Shown here: positions 14,483 through 22,660 of the stretch, piece after piece
How the letters are laid out: each line of letters opens with the position of its first letter
Position numbering within the stretch: the first letter of the stretch is position 1
Origin: an uncultured Eggerthellaceae bacterium
Lineage (GTDB): Bacteria > Actinomycetota > Coriobacteriia > Coriobacteriales > Eggerthellaceae
Assembly: GCA_910588095.1 (NCBI GenBank)
Contig: CAJUQH010000022.1
Span: 1 to 29,670, forward strand
Reading direction: 5' to 3'
DNA: 29,670 nt
Program-made: the position numbers and the translations under genes
The notes under the pieces: model-generated
Databases searched by the model: none
What the model saw: only the letters and a program-made list of their open reading frames with translations
What the model was told of the DNA's origin: nothing

Positions 14483-14812
14483 ATGGCTGACGTGCGCGAG
14501 GGGAGCGCCCCCAACTTCTGCCCACCTGTCGAGGAGGGCCTGACCGTGCAGTTCCAGGACGAGAAGGGCGACAGCCTGGATCTGGAGTTCCTGGGGCTCG
14601 TGCTGCACGGGGGGCGGCGCTATGGGTTCTTCTTCCCGGTGGATGACGACAACCCCGCGCTCTCGTCGGGCGAGGTGGTGCTGCTCGAGGTGACGGAGCT
14701 CGACGATGACGACCAGCCCGCCGCCTTCGAGCTGGTGGACGACGATGCGGTGGCCATGGAGGTCTATCGCGCGTTCAAGGAAGCCACGAAGGACCTTTAC
14801 CTGTTCGAGTAG
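14483..14812 (+). CDS. DUF1292 family protein
   Basis: This 109-aa acidic protein starts 12 nt after secDF with GAGGAGG overlapping the secDF stop region, so the two are cotranscribed. The core shows VQFQDEKGDSLDLEFLGLV, a GFFFPVDDD strand, VVLLEVTEL and a final helix with EVYRAFKEA. This layout (two short sheets around acidic loops) is the DUF1292/YrzB-like family, small proteins of unknown function common in Firmicutes and Actinobacteria. A terminator follows directly. Confidence 0.75.
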   Translation: MADVREGSAPNFCPPVEEGLTVQFQDEKGDSLDLEFLGLVLHGGRRYGFFFPVDDDNPALSSGEVVLLEVTELDDDDQPAAFELVDDDAVAMEVYRAFKEATKDLYLFE

Positions 14813-14813
14813 G

Positions 14814-14837
14814 AGGAGCCGCCCGCGGGCGGCTCCT
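14814..14837 (+). terminator. Rho-independent terminator after secDF and the DUF1292 gene
   Basis: AGGAGCCGCCC (14814-14824) pairs perfectly with GGGCGGCTCCT (14827-14837), an 11-bp GC-rich stem followed by TTTGGCTTTGG. The U tract is short. It begins two bases after the stop codon. Confidence 0.75.
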
Positions 14838-14930
14838 TTGGCTTTGGCATGTTGCTGGCGCCGGGTTGCGCGGCTTGGGCGCCGTGGGCTAAGGGCGCCA
14901 GGTCCTGGGCGGTCGTGCCGCCCGCTGCCC

Positions 14931-15479
14931 CTAGTCGACGTCGGAGAAGTTCTCCTCTGCGAACTTGGCCTCGGCATCCTCGGGCGCAGGCTCGGGGCCT
15001 TCCGAGCCTTCGGGGGCTTCCGCGGGCTTGTCCTCGGGCAGCTCGACGCTGTCGTAGTCGAAGTCGAGCTCGACCTCGAGCCGCGAGCCGTCGATGTCGC
15101 ACAGCCACGCCTTGCCGTCGATGAGCGAGAAGAACGCGAGCCGCGGGTCCTCCGAGCCGGAGTATTCCTCGCCCAGCGCGCGCAAATGCGCGAACCCGGC
15201 CCGCTGGATGGCCTCGGTGGGCTGGGCGGTCAGGTCGGCGAAGCCGCGCACCACTATCCAGGGGCTCATGGGCTTCCAGGCGCTTATCTCGATGCGGGGG
15301 TTCGCCTGCATCTCGGCCCAGACGTCCTTCTCGGACGAGGTGCAGAACCACATGCGGCCGTCGTGGTGCGCCACGAAGCTGAAGGGGCGCACATGGGGCT
15401 GGTCACCCTCGCAGGTGGCCAGGTACCACGCGGGCACGCTCTGCAGGTAATCTACGACGATCTCGCAACCGGTCTTCAT
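14931..15479 (-). CDS. Pyridoxamine 5'-phosphate oxidase-like FMN-binding split-barrel protein
   Basis: This 182-aa protein has ATG 15479 preceded by GGAAAGGCGG. The first 125 residues form the split barrel: PAWYLATCEGDQPHVRPFSF, MWFCTSSEKDVWAEM, NPRIEISAWK and WIVVRGFADL, which is the typical FMN-binding pattern. The following part (RLAFFSLIDGKAWLCDIDG) is also characteristic of small actinobacterial and clostridial relatives. The last 40 residues are an acidic Glu/Pro/Ala tail. The substrate is unknown; relatives reduce or bind flavins, heme or F420. It is the last gene of the riboflavin-uptake operon, 27 nt after ecfT, which suggests a flavoprotein whose supply follows flavin availability. 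Confidence 0.8.
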   Translation of the reverse strand: MKTGCEIVVDYLQSVPAWYLATCEGDQPHVRPFSFVAHHDGRMWFCTSSEKDVWAEMQANPRIEISAWKPMSPWIVVRGFADLTAQPTEAIQRAGFAHLRALGEEYSGSEDPRLAFFSLIDGKAWLCDIDGSRLEVELDFDYDSVELPEDKPAEAPEGSEGPEPAPEDAEAKFAEENFSDVD

Positions 15480-15506
15480 GGGGCCGCCTTTCCGTTCGTG
15501 TGCTGC

Positions 15507-16325
15507 CTAAACGATACCAGAAGCGCCCAGGAAGTCGAGGGCGCAGGTGCATGCTGCCATGGCCGCCACAGCCAGCACCGCCACCGCGTCGCGCCGGTGC
15601 AGCGCGAAGGGGCGCAGCCGGGTGCGGCCGTCGCCGCCGTGGTAGCAGCGCGCGTCCATGGCGGCCGATAGCGTGCCGCCGTGGCGCAGCGCGTTGGCGA
15701 ACAGCGGCACCGCCAGCGACCGCATGGTGGCCAGGCCGCCGCGGAAGGGGTTGGCCGAGAGCGCGGCGCAGCGGCTGGCTTGGGCGCGGTAGAGGGCCTG
15801 CAGCTCGCGGGCGAACTGCGGCAGGAAGCGCAGGGCGATGCCCATCATCATGGCCATCTCGTGCACGGGCACCCCCACGCGGCGCAAGGGGCCCAGCAGC
15901 CGCTCGCTCGCGTCGGTTATGTCGAAGGTGGCGGTGGTCATGGTGAGCAGGCATGCCGCCAGCACCAGCAGCACGAGCCGGCACGACAGGAACGCGGCCG
16001 AGGCCACGCCCTGCTGGCTCACCTGCACGAAGCCCCACTGGAAGTACACCGTGCCGCCCTGGACGAAGAACAGGTTGAGCACGGCGGTGGCCAGCACGAG
16101 CACCATGAGCAGCGCCACGGCACGGGCGGCATCGGCGGCGGGGATGCGGGCGGCGGCGTAGAAAGCGGCCAGGAACAGCGCGCAGGCGGCCAGCGCCCAG
16201 CCGTTGCCGGCGGCCAGCACCGTGGCGAAGGCGCCCAGGGTGAGCAGCAGCTTCGCGCGGGCGTCCAGGTGGTGCACCGGGCTGTCGGCGGGGTAGTAGC
16301 GGCCGAACAGGGCAGACGAGTCCAT
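15507..16325 (-). CDS. ecfT: ECF transporter transmembrane component EcfT
   Basis: This 272-aa protein starts at ATG 16325, eight bases after the ATPase stop. It opens with YYPADSPVHHLDARAKLLL, the usual start of EcfT/CbiQ. Several hydrophobic helices follow, then the conserved coupling region: MMMGIALRFLPQFARELQAL and QASRCAALSAN, the latter matching the A-R-G/A-x-R-type coupling motifs that dock into the ATPases, and later AMDARCYHGG, matching the second EcfT signature. It links the ATPase pair to the S component RibU. The longer open frame upstream in the same phase runs through the ATPase gene and is a shadow. Confidence 0.9.
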   Translation of the reverse strand: MDSSALFGRYYPADSPVHHLDARAKLLLTLGAFATVLAAGNGWALAACALFLAAFYAAARIPAADAARAVALLMVLVLATAVLNLFFVQGGTVYFQWGFVQVSQQGVASAAFLSCRLVLLVLAACLLTMTTATFDITDASERLLGPLRRVGVPVHEMAMMMGIALRFLPQFARELQALYRAQASRCAALSANPFRGGLATMRSLAVPLFANALRHGGTLSAAMDARCYHGGDGRTRLRPFALHRRDAVAVLAVAAMAACTCALDFLGASGIV

Positions 16326-16333
16326 GGCGGCGC

Positions 16334-18412
16334 CTAGCCTTGCAGCGCGGCGGCGATGGCGCCTGCCAGCGTGGGGGTGTCGTAGAGCCCATGGGGCAGC
16401 GCGAAGCCGCGCTCGCGCAGCGCGCTGGCGAAGGCCATGGGCGCCGGCGGCGCGAGGCCCAGGCCGTGCAGGCCCCCGGCATCGGCGAACACCTGGGCCG
16501 GCGTGCCGCGGCGGGCGATGGTGCCGCCTTCGAGCACCAGCAGGTAGTCGCACAGCTGGGCCAGGTCCTCCATGGAATGCGACGCCATGACCATGGTCAT
16601 GCCCTGGCCGTGCAGGCGCTTCAGCAGCTCCAGGAAGCTGCGGCGCCCCCTGGGGTCGAGCCCCGCCGCGGGCTCGTCCAGCACGAGCACCTGCGGGTCC
16701 ATGGCCAGCACCCCGGCCAGGGCCGCGCGGCGCTGCTGGCCGCCCGAAAGCTCGAAGGGGCTGCGGGCGTGCACCGCCTCGTAGGGCAGCCGCACCGCTT
16801 CCAGGGCGTCGCGCACCCGCCCGTCCACCGTGGCGGCGTCGAGCCCCAGGTTGCGCGGGCCGAAGGCCACGTCGTCGTAGACGGTGGGGGCGAACAGCTG
16901 CGCCTCGGGGTACTGGAACACCACGCCTATGCGGGTGCGTGCCTGGGCGGCCGCTGCCTTGTCGGCCAGGTTCGCCCCGCGGAAGCGCACGGTGCCCTCG
17001 GTGGCGCGCAAAAGGCCGTTCATGGTCTGGATGAGGGTGCTCTTGCCGCTGCCGGTGTGCCCGGCCAGCCCGAGGAAGCCGCCCTCGCGCACCTCGAAGG
17101 CCACGTCGTGCAGGGCCTGGGCGGCGTTGGGCTCGGCGCCCCAGGCGCGGGCGGAGGCGGGATCGGCGCTGCGGGCCGCGGCCGCCTTGCCCTCGCAACG
17201 TCTCTTGGATTTGGCCTTGCGGCCGTAGGAGAAGCCCACGCCCTCGTAGCTCAGCAGCACGGGGGCGCCAGCGGGGGGCGCTGCGGCTGCGCCTGCGGTC
17301 GCTGTCGTGGCGGTTGCGGCGGTGGCCATAGCCGTCATGCCCGCCGCCTTCGCGTCTCCCGCGGCTGCTGCCATAGCGGCCGCTGCGGTCGCGGTGCCCC
17401 CTGCGGGGGCTTCCCTTCCGCCTTCTGCGCCGTCGCCCTGGCTCGGCTGGCCTTGGCGCAGGGCCTCCAGCGCGTCGGCCAGCTCGCCGTCGGTCAGGGC
17501 CGCCGGGGCGGCCACTCCCAGGTCGCGCAGCTGCCCGGCTAGCTCGGCCACGAAGGGCACGTCCAGATCCAGGCTGCGCAGCTCGTCGCCGCGGGCGAAC
17601 ACCTCGGCCGGGGTGCCGTCCAGCCGCACGCGGCCCTGGTCGAGCACCACCACGCGCTGGGCATCCACCGCTTCCTCCATGAAGTGGGTGATGCTGATGA
17701 CGGTCATGCCCTGGGCATGCAGCTGCCGCGCCACGCGTCGCAGAGACGCGCGCCCCCGCGGGTCGAGCATGGCCGTGGCCTCGTCCAGCACGAGCAGCGC
17801 CGGCTCGAGCGCCAGGGCGCCGGCAATGGCCACGCGCTGCTTCTGGCCGCCGGACAGGCTGTGCACCTCGCTGCGCTCGAAGCCCTGCAGGCCCACCTCG
17901 GCCAGCGCTGCTTCCACGCGCTGCCGCAGCTCGGGCGCGGGCACGCCCAGGTTCTCGGGGCCGAAGGCCACGTCGTTCTCCACCAGGCTGGCCACCAGCT
18001 GGTCATCGGGGCTCTGGAACACCAGCCCCGTGTTCGAGCGGACGAAGAACAGGTTGGCCGGCTCGTCGGTGCGACGGCCGAACACCCGCACGGCGCCTGC
18101 CTGGGGCACCAGCAGCGCGTCGATGAGCTTCGCCAGGGTCGACTTGCCCGACCCGTTGCCACCCAGCAGGCACAGGTACTGGCCCTGGGGCACCGTCAGG
18201 TCGAAGCCGTCGAACACCAGCGCGCCGTCGCCGTAGCCGAAGCCCATGGCCTCGCACGCGACGAATGGGGCCTCGGCGGTCCCTTCCGCGGCCTGCTCGG
18301 CGGGCTGGCGGGCGGCTTCCTCGGTCAGCTGCTCGGCAGCGCCTTCGGCGCCCCCTCCTGCAGCTTGGCAGTCGGCGTGCCCCGCGCCCTGACCCACGGC
18401 CCGATCAGCCAT
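16334..18412 (-). CDS. ecfA: Fused ECF transporter ATPase, both EcfA domains in one polypeptide
   Basis: This 692-aa protein carries two complete ABC ATPase units. Unit 1 has Walker A GGNGSGKST (84-92), Q-loop VFQSPDDQLV, signature LSGGQ (186-190), Walker B LLVLDEATA (206-214) and switch His in SITHF. Unit 2 has Walker A GHTGSGKST (451-459), VFQYPEAQLF, LSGGQ (555-559), VLVLDEPAA and MASHSMEDL. They correspond to EcfA1 and EcfA2, normally separate genes. The first 48 residues and the roughly 100-residue linker are low-complexity Ala/Glu/Thr sequence. The start overlaps the ribU stop by 8 nt, so translation is coupled. It energises riboflavin uptake together with EcfT and RibU. Confidence 0.92.
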   Translation of the reverse strand: MADRAVGQGAGHADCQAAGGGAEGAAEQLTEEAARQPAEQAAEGTAEAPFVACEAMGFGYGDGALVFDGFDLTVPQGQYLCLLGGNGSGKSTLAKLIDALLVPQAGAVRVFGRRTDEPANLFFVRSNTGLVFQSPDDQLVASLVENDVAFGPENLGVPAPELRQRVEAALAEVGLQGFERSEVHSLSGGQKQRVAIAGALALEPALLVLDEATAMLDPRGRASLRRVARQLHAQGMTVISITHFMEEAVDAQRVVVLDQGRVRLDGTPAEVFARGDELRSLDLDVPFVAELAGQLRDLGVAAPAALTDGELADALEALRQGQPSQGDGAEGGREAPAGGTATAAAAMAAAAGDAKAAGMTAMATAATATTATAGAAAAPPAGAPVLLSYEGVGFSYGRKAKSKRRCEGKAAAARSADPASARAWGAEPNAAQALHDVAFEVREGGFLGLAGHTGSGKSTLIQTMNGLLRATEGTVRFRGANLADKAAAAQARTRIGVVFQYPEAQLFAPTVYDDVAFGPRNLGLDAATVDGRVRDALEAVRLPYEAVHARSPFELSGGQQRRAALAGVLAMDPQVLVLDEPAAGLDPRGRRSFLELLKRLHGQGMTMVMASHSMEDLAQLCDYLLVLEGGTIARRGTPAQVFADAGGLHGLGLAPPAPMAFASALRERGFALPHGLYDTPTLAGAIAAALQG

Positions 18413-19019
18413 GGGACCGGCCCTCCTGGCCAGCCCCGATGCCCTCGCGGTCGAGCAGCGGCCGCACGGCGCGGTACACCGCTGCGCCCAGCACGGCGTT
18501 CAGCACCGCCTTCAGCGCGTTGAATGGCACGAGCACCGGCACTATCATGGCCACCACCGCATCCAGCGGCACGCCCAGCCATGCCGGCGTTATGACCAGG
18601 TTGCCCAGCACGGCGAAGACCACCATGCACGCACAGCCCGCGGCCAGCGACGCCACGCGGCCCGGCGCCGAGCCGAAGCGGCGCCACAGCCAGGCCGACG
18701 GCCCTACGAACGCAGACACCACCAGCATGTTCATGACGGCGCCCGAGAAGTCGGCGAACAGGATGCCGTGGATGGCCGCGCCCACGATGCCCACGGCTAT
18801 GCCGCCGCCCGGGCCGAAGGCGAACCCGCTTATGAGCGCCGGCACGGCCGAGGCGTCGTACTTGAGCCAGGTGACGCCGGGCAGCAGCGGGAACTCCACG
18901 AACGACAGCAGCACGCCCAGGGCGCACAGCAGCGCCATGGTGACCAGGCTGCGGGTCGACCAGCGGTTGGTGTTGGCAAGGGTGGGTTGCGCTTGGGGCG
19001 CGCGGGGTTGAGTGGGCAT
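18405..19019 (-). CDS. ribU: Riboflavin ECF transporter substrate-binding subunit RibU
   Basis: This 204-aa membrane protein has about six helices. ATG 19019 is preceded by GGAAAGG. After a polar N-terminus, the first helix contains LVTMALLCALGVLLSFVEFP, followed by WLKYDASAVPALISGFAFGP, the characteristic segment of RibU in which the KxDxSxxPA stretch shapes the vitamin site. GIVGAAIHGILF and VPVLVPFNALKAVLN follow. The FMN riboswitch directly upstream and the ECF module directly downstream fix the substrate as riboflavin or a related flavin. Confidence 0.92.
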   Translation of the reverse strand: MPTQPRAPQAQPTLANTNRWSTRSLVTMALLCALGVLLSFVEFPLLPGVTWLKYDASAVPALISGFAFGPGGGIAVGIVGAAIHGILFADFSGAVMNMLVVSAFVGPSAWLWRRFGSAPGRVASLAAGCACMVVFAVLGNLVITPAWLGVPLDAVVAMIVPVLVPFNALKAVLNAVLGAAVYRAVRPLLDREGIGAGQEGRSHG

Positions 19020-19035
19020 GGTGCCACCGCCTTTC

Positions 19036-19183
19036 CATTTCTTCCATCCGGACTCTTACCGTTGGCCCCGGACTCCCACCGGGTCAGCCTGGCCTCGCAC
19101 GAGGCGCAGGGTCGCGGGCTCGCGCGGGGCCTTGACCGCTGCGCATACCGCCAGTGAGGAATTCCACCTCGCCCTGAAACAGA
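19036..19183 (-). promoter_or_regulatory. FMN riboswitch (RFN element)
   Basis: Read on the minus strand, the leader of ribU contains the RFN hallmark segments in order: CAGGGCGAGGTGGAATTCC, ACTGGCGGTATGCGCAGCGG, AGCCCGCGAC, GACCCGGTGGGAGTCCGGGG, CCAACGGTAAGAGTCCGGAT and GGAAGAAATGG. These form the P1-P6 junction that binds FMN. Only about 16 nt separate the aptamer from the ATG, and they contain the SD, so control is probably at translation initiation. A TACAAT box (minus strand, 19198-19193) just upstream may be the -10. FMN excess should switch off the transport operon. Confidence 0.95.
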
Positions 19184-19261
19184 TACCCTGCCATTGTAAC
19201 CTAGCGGCGGCGCGCCGCCTAGCAAGAGGGCTGCTGTGGCCGTGCCGCTACGGATGGGCGG

Positions 19262-20128
19262 TCAGCCCCGCGCCCGCAGCTCCCAGAAGGCAATGGCGCT
19301 GGCCGCCGCCACGTTGAGCGAGTCGACGCCGTGGGCCATGGGGATGCGCACCGTGCAGTCGCATCGCTCGATGGTGGCATCGGCCAGGCCCTCGCCCTCG
19401 GTGCCCAGCACCACGGCCAGCCGCTCCTCGTCGGCCAGGCCCGGTTCGTCGAGGCCCACCGAGTCGTCGCGCAGGGCCATGGCGGCCACCTTGAAGCCAT
19501 GGCGATGCAGCAGCGGCACGCCGGTGGCCGACCAGGTGCCCGCCCGCACCGCGTTGCCGTGGGGCGCGCCGCTGGCGTCGGCGCCGATGTAGGCCCAGGG
19601 CACCTGCAGCACCGTGCCCATGGACACGCGCAGCGCCCGGCGGTACAGCGGGTCGTAGCAGCCCGGCGTCACCAGCACGGCATCCATGCCCAGCGCCGCT
19701 GCCGAGCGGAACACCGCGCCCACGTTCGTGTGGTTCGTCACGTCCTCCAGCACGGCCACGCGCCGGGCCTGGGCCAGCAGCTCGTCGGCGTCGGGCAGCA
19801 CGGGGCGTCGGAACGCGGCCAGCGCGCCACGGGTCACCTCGAAGCCGGTCAGCGCCGCCAGCTGGCCGTGGGGCGCCACGAGCACCGGCAGGGAAGGGCG
19901 CTCGCGCTCGAACCGCTCGACCAAGGCGCGCTCGGCTCCCAGGCGCCTGTCGTCCACCAGCAGCGACACGGGCTCGGCCCCGGCGTCCAGCGCGCGGCCG
20001 ATGACCTTGGCCGATTCCGCGATGAACAGCCCCAGCTCGGGCTCCAGGCGGTTGCGCAGCTGCGGGTCGGTCAGCCGCGCGTAGGCATCCAGGCGGCTGT
20101 CTTCCAGCGTGGCTACCTTCTCGATCAC
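19262..20128 (-). CDS. SpoU (TrmH) family RNA 2'-O-methyltransferase
   Basis: This 288-aa protein starts at GTG 20128, six bases after AGGAGGA; a longer frame upstream lies over lysC/asd and is a shadow. The N-terminal part is an RNA-binding substrate domain (DPQLRNRLEPELGLFIAESA). The C-terminal SPOUT domain shows the three SpoU motifs: NHTNVGAVFRSAAALG, VVLGTEGEGL and IPMAHGVDSLNVAAASAIAF, which form the trefoil knot binding S-adenosylmethionine. The exact target nucleotide (rRNA or tRNA ribose) cannot be read from sequence. It is transcribed divergently from lysC. Confidence 0.9.
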   Translation of the reverse strand: MIEKVATLEDSRLDAYARLTDPQLRNRLEPELGLFIAESAKVIGRALDAGAEPVSLLVDDRRLGAERALVERFERERPSLPVLVAPHGQLAALTGFEVTRGALAAFRRPVLPDADELLAQARRVAVLEDVTNHTNVGAVFRSAAALGMDAVLVTPGCYDPLYRRALRVSMGTVLQVPWAYIGADASGAPHGNAVRAGTWSATGVPLLHRHGFKVAAMALRDDSVGLDEPGLADEERLAVVLGTEGEGLADATIERCDCTVRIPMAHGVDSLNVAAASAIAFWELRARG

Positions 20129-20220
20129 GGCTTCCTCCTCTTCGCTGGCCCTGCGGCTCGTCCAAGGCCCCCATCTTAACCGATTAACCTCATGCCGCCC
20201 GCGGCGGCCTGCTCGCGCAT

Positions 20221-20230
20221 TTGCTATAGT
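20221..20230 (+). promoter_or_regulatory. Putative extended -10 promoter element for lysC
   Basis: TTGCTATAGT carries a TATAGT -10 box about 75 bp upstream of the lysC ATG. The same ten bases (TTGCTATAGT) recur in the promoter of the LRR gene at 28344-28353. No good -35 is present at the usual distance. Confidence 0.4.
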
Positions 20231-20305
20231 GGTTCCAACCGTGCCGGGCCCCGTCAGGGGCCGGCGCGTTCTCATGAAGAAGGGGAAGGCGGGCCCAGGC
20301 TCAAC

Positions 20306-21583
20306 ATGGCTCTCATCGTGGCAAAGTTCGGCGGCACGTCCGTGGCGTCGCCCGAGCGCATCAAGAACGTGGCGAAGCGCCTCGTGCGCATCCGCGAGGA
20401 CGGCAACGAGGTGGTGGCCGTGGTTTCGGCCATGGGCAAGACCACCGACGAGCTGCTGGGCCTCACCAACGCCATAACCAAGAACCCGCCAGCGCGCGAG
20501 CTGGACCGGCTGCTGTCCACCGGCGAGCAGGTGTCCATGACGCTGCTGGCCATGGCGCTGGAGGAGCTGGGCCACCGCGCCATGAGCTTCACCGGGCGCC
20601 AGGCGGGCATCAAGACCGACGCCTTCCACAACAAGGCCAAGATAGCCGAGGTGCACAACGAGCGCATCGTCGAGGCTCTGGACGAGGGCATCATACCCGT
20701 GGTGGCCGGCTTCCAGGGCATCGACGAGAACGGCGACATAACCACGCTGGGCCGCGGCGGGTCCGACACCACGGCGGTGGCCATCGCCTGGGGCATCGCG
20801 GCCGACGTATGCGAGATCTACTCCGACGTCGACGGCGTCTACACCACCGACCCGCGCATCGCGCCGCGCGCCCACAAGCTGGCCGCGGTCTCCTACGACG
20901 ACATGCTGGAGCTGTCGAGCGCCGGCTCGGGCGTGCTCCAGAGCCGCGCGGTGGAGTTCGCGCGCACCTGGGGCGTGGTCATCCATGCGCGCTCGGCGTT
21001 CTCCGACGCCGAAGGCACCTACATCAAGGAGGATCCAGAGATGGAGAAGGCCGTCATCACCGGCATAGCCCACGACACGTCCGAGGTGAAGGTCACCATT
21101 CGCGCCGTGCCCGACTCCGCCGGCGTGGCGGCGCGCGTGTTCTCGGCGCTGGCCGAGGCCATGGTGAACCTCGACATGATCATCCAGAACGTGGGCGACG
21201 GCGGCGTGACCGACATCTCGTTCACGTGCCCCGGGGCCGACCTTTCCCGCGCCACGGCGGCCATGGACGCCATCCTTCCCCAGATAGGCGCCCGCGGCTA
21301 CGCCGTGGACGAGGACATAGCCAAGGTGAGCCTGGTGGGCACCGGCATGAAGTCGTCGCCGGGCGTCACCGCCAAGATGTTCTCGACCTTGGGCGACAAC
21401 AAGATAAACATCCTGGCCATATCCACGAGCCCCATCCGCCTTTCGGTGGTGGTGGACGCGGCCCAGGCCACGGCGGCCGTGCAGTGCCTGCACACCGCGT
21501 TCGGGCTCGACTCCGACAGCGTGTTCAAGGAGACGCAGCTGTCGGCCGAGGAGATAGCCGCCAAGATGGCGAAGGGCCGCTAG
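20306..21583 (+). CDS. lysC: Aspartate kinase
   Basis: This 425-aa enzyme phosphorylates aspartate, the first step to lysine, threonine, methionine and diaminopimelate. ATG 20306 fits the family start (MALIVAKFGGTSV); the upstream in-frame extension to 20192 is not conserved-looking. Kinase motifs: KFGGTSV, LLSTGEQVSMTL, the glycine-rich GRGGSDTTAVAIAW and YSDVDGVYTTDPR. The C-terminal 170 residues hold two ACT domains (KVTIRAVPDSAGVAARVF and KVSLVGTGMKSSPGVT), the site of allosteric feedback, most often by lysine or threonine. The SD is weak. It forms an operon with asd, 27 nt downstream. Confidence 0.96.
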   Translation: MALIVAKFGGTSVASPERIKNVAKRLVRIREDGNEVVAVVSAMGKTTDELLGLTNAITKNPPARELDRLLSTGEQVSMTLLAMALEELGHRAMSFTGRQAGIKTDAFHNKAKIAEVHNERIVEALDEGIIPVVAGFQGIDENGDITTLGRGGSDTTAVAIAWGIAADVCEIYSDVDGVYTTDPRIAPRAHKLAAVSYDDMLELSSAGSGVLQSRAVEFARTWGVVIHARSAFSDAEGTYIKEDPEMEKAVITGIAHDTSEVKVTIRAVPDSAGVAARVFSALAEAMVNLDMIIQNVGDGGVTDISFTCPGADLSRATAAMDAILPQIGARGYAVDEDIAKVSLVGTGMKSSPGVTAKMFSTLGDNKINILAISTSPIRLSVVVDAAQATAAVQCLHTAFGLDSDSVFKETQLSAEEIAAKMAKGR

Positions 21584-21610
21584 GCGCGGGAAGCGACGGA
21601 AGGAACGCAG

Positions 21611-22660
21611 ATGACCTGGACGAAGAAGATGCCGCAGAACCCGGTGGTGGCCGTGGCCGGTGCCACGGGCGCCGTGGGCCAGGAGTTCCTGCGCGTGCTG
21701 CACGACGTGGACTTCCCGGCGGCCGAGGTGCGGGCGCTGGCGAGCGCGCGCTCGGCGGGCAAGAAGGTGGCGTTCGGCGGCTGCGGCCAGGTGCCGGCGG
21801 GCGAGCTGACGGTGCAGGAGATGACGCCCGAGGCATTCGAGGGCGTGGACATCGCGCTGTTCTCGGCCGGGGCTGGCGTGTCGCACCAGTTCCGCGACGC
21901 CGTGACCGCGGCGGGCGCCGTGATGATCGACAACTCGAGCGCCTTCCGCATGGACGACGACGTTCCGCTGGTGGTGCCCGAGGTGAACCCGCGCGACATC
22001 GAGTGGCATAGCGGCGTCATCGCGAACCCCAACTGCTCCACCATCCAGATGGTGGCGGCGCTGCAGCCCCTGCACGAGCTGGCGCCCATCACGCGCGTGG
22101 TGGTGTCCACCTACCAGGCCGCGTCGGGCGGCGGCGCCAAGGCCATGGCCGAGCTCTACGACCAGACGCGCGACTTCCTGGGCGGCACGCCCGACGACGA
22201 GCTTTCGGTGGAGGCGTTCCAGCACCGCATCGCGTTCAACTGCATCCCGCACATCGACGTGTTCCTCGACGACGGCTCCACCAAAGAGGAATGGAAGATG
22301 GTCGTCGAGACGAAGAAGATAATGCATGCTCCCGACCTGGCCGTGGCCGCCACCTGCGTGCGCGTGCCGGTGCTGCGCTGCCATGGCGAGTCCGTCAACG
22401 TGGAGTTCGCCGACGAGGTGACCGTGAACGAGGCCCGCGCGGCGCTCAAGGCGGCCCCGGGGCTGCACCTCATGGACGACCCGGCCGAGAACACCTACCC
22501 TATGCCCGCCCACCTGGCCGGCACCGACGGCACCTTCGTGGGCCGCGTGCGCCGCGACCCGAGCGTGCCCCACGGCCTGGCGTTCTGGTGCGTGGCCGAC
22601 CAGATACGCAAGGGGGCGGCGCTGAACGCGGTCCAGATTGCTCAGCTGCTGGTGCCTTGA
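21611..22660 (+). CDS. asd: Aspartate-semialdehyde dehydrogenase
   Basis: This 349-aa enzyme reduces aspartyl phosphate to aspartate semialdehyde using NADPH. ATG 21611 follows GGAAGGA. Motifs: AVAGATGAVGQEFLRVL for NADP binding, IDNSSAFRMDDDVPLVVPEV, NPNCSTIQMV with the catalytic Cys, YQAASGGGAKAM, and RVPVLRCHGESVNVEF with the substrate-binding Arg and active-site His. It follows lysC in the same operon and overlaps the start of tlyA. Confidence 0.96.
   Translation: MTWTKKMPQNPVVAVAGATGAVGQEFLRVLHDVDFPAAEVRALASARSAGKKVAFGGCGQVPAGELTVQEMTPEAFEGVDIALFSAGAGVSHQFRDAVTAAGAVMIDNSSAFRMDDDVPLVVPEVNPRDIEWHSGVIANPNCSTIQMVAALQPLHELAPITRVVVSTYQAASGGGAKAMAELYDQTRDFLGGTPDDELSVEAFQHRIAFNCIPHIDVFLDDGSTKEEWKMVVETKKIMHAPDLAVAATCVRVPVLRCHGESVNVEFADEVTVNEARAALKAAPGLHLMDDPAENTYPMPAHLAGTDGTFVGRVRRDPSVPHGLAFWCVADQIRKGAALNAVQIAQLLVP

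Noticed and set aside
14907..14923. GGGCGG/CCGCCC stem as terminator of the minus-strand riboflavin operon
   Set aside because: The six-base stem has no T run on the minus strand; too weak to annotate.
16326..17198. Extension of the ecfT frame upstream through the ATPase gene
   Set aside because: EcfT homology begins at ATG 16325; the upstream part is out-of-frame ecfA sequence.
19206..19219. GGCGGCGCGCCGCC palindrome as terminator of the methyltransferase gene
   Set aside because: It is a perfect palindrome but without a loop or U tract, and such words are common at this GC content.
20129..22573. A very long minus-strand frame extending the SpoU methyltransferase over lysC and asd
   Set aside because: The upstream part is His/Arg-rich shadow sequence; the family start and a strong AGGAGGA place the start at GTG 20128.
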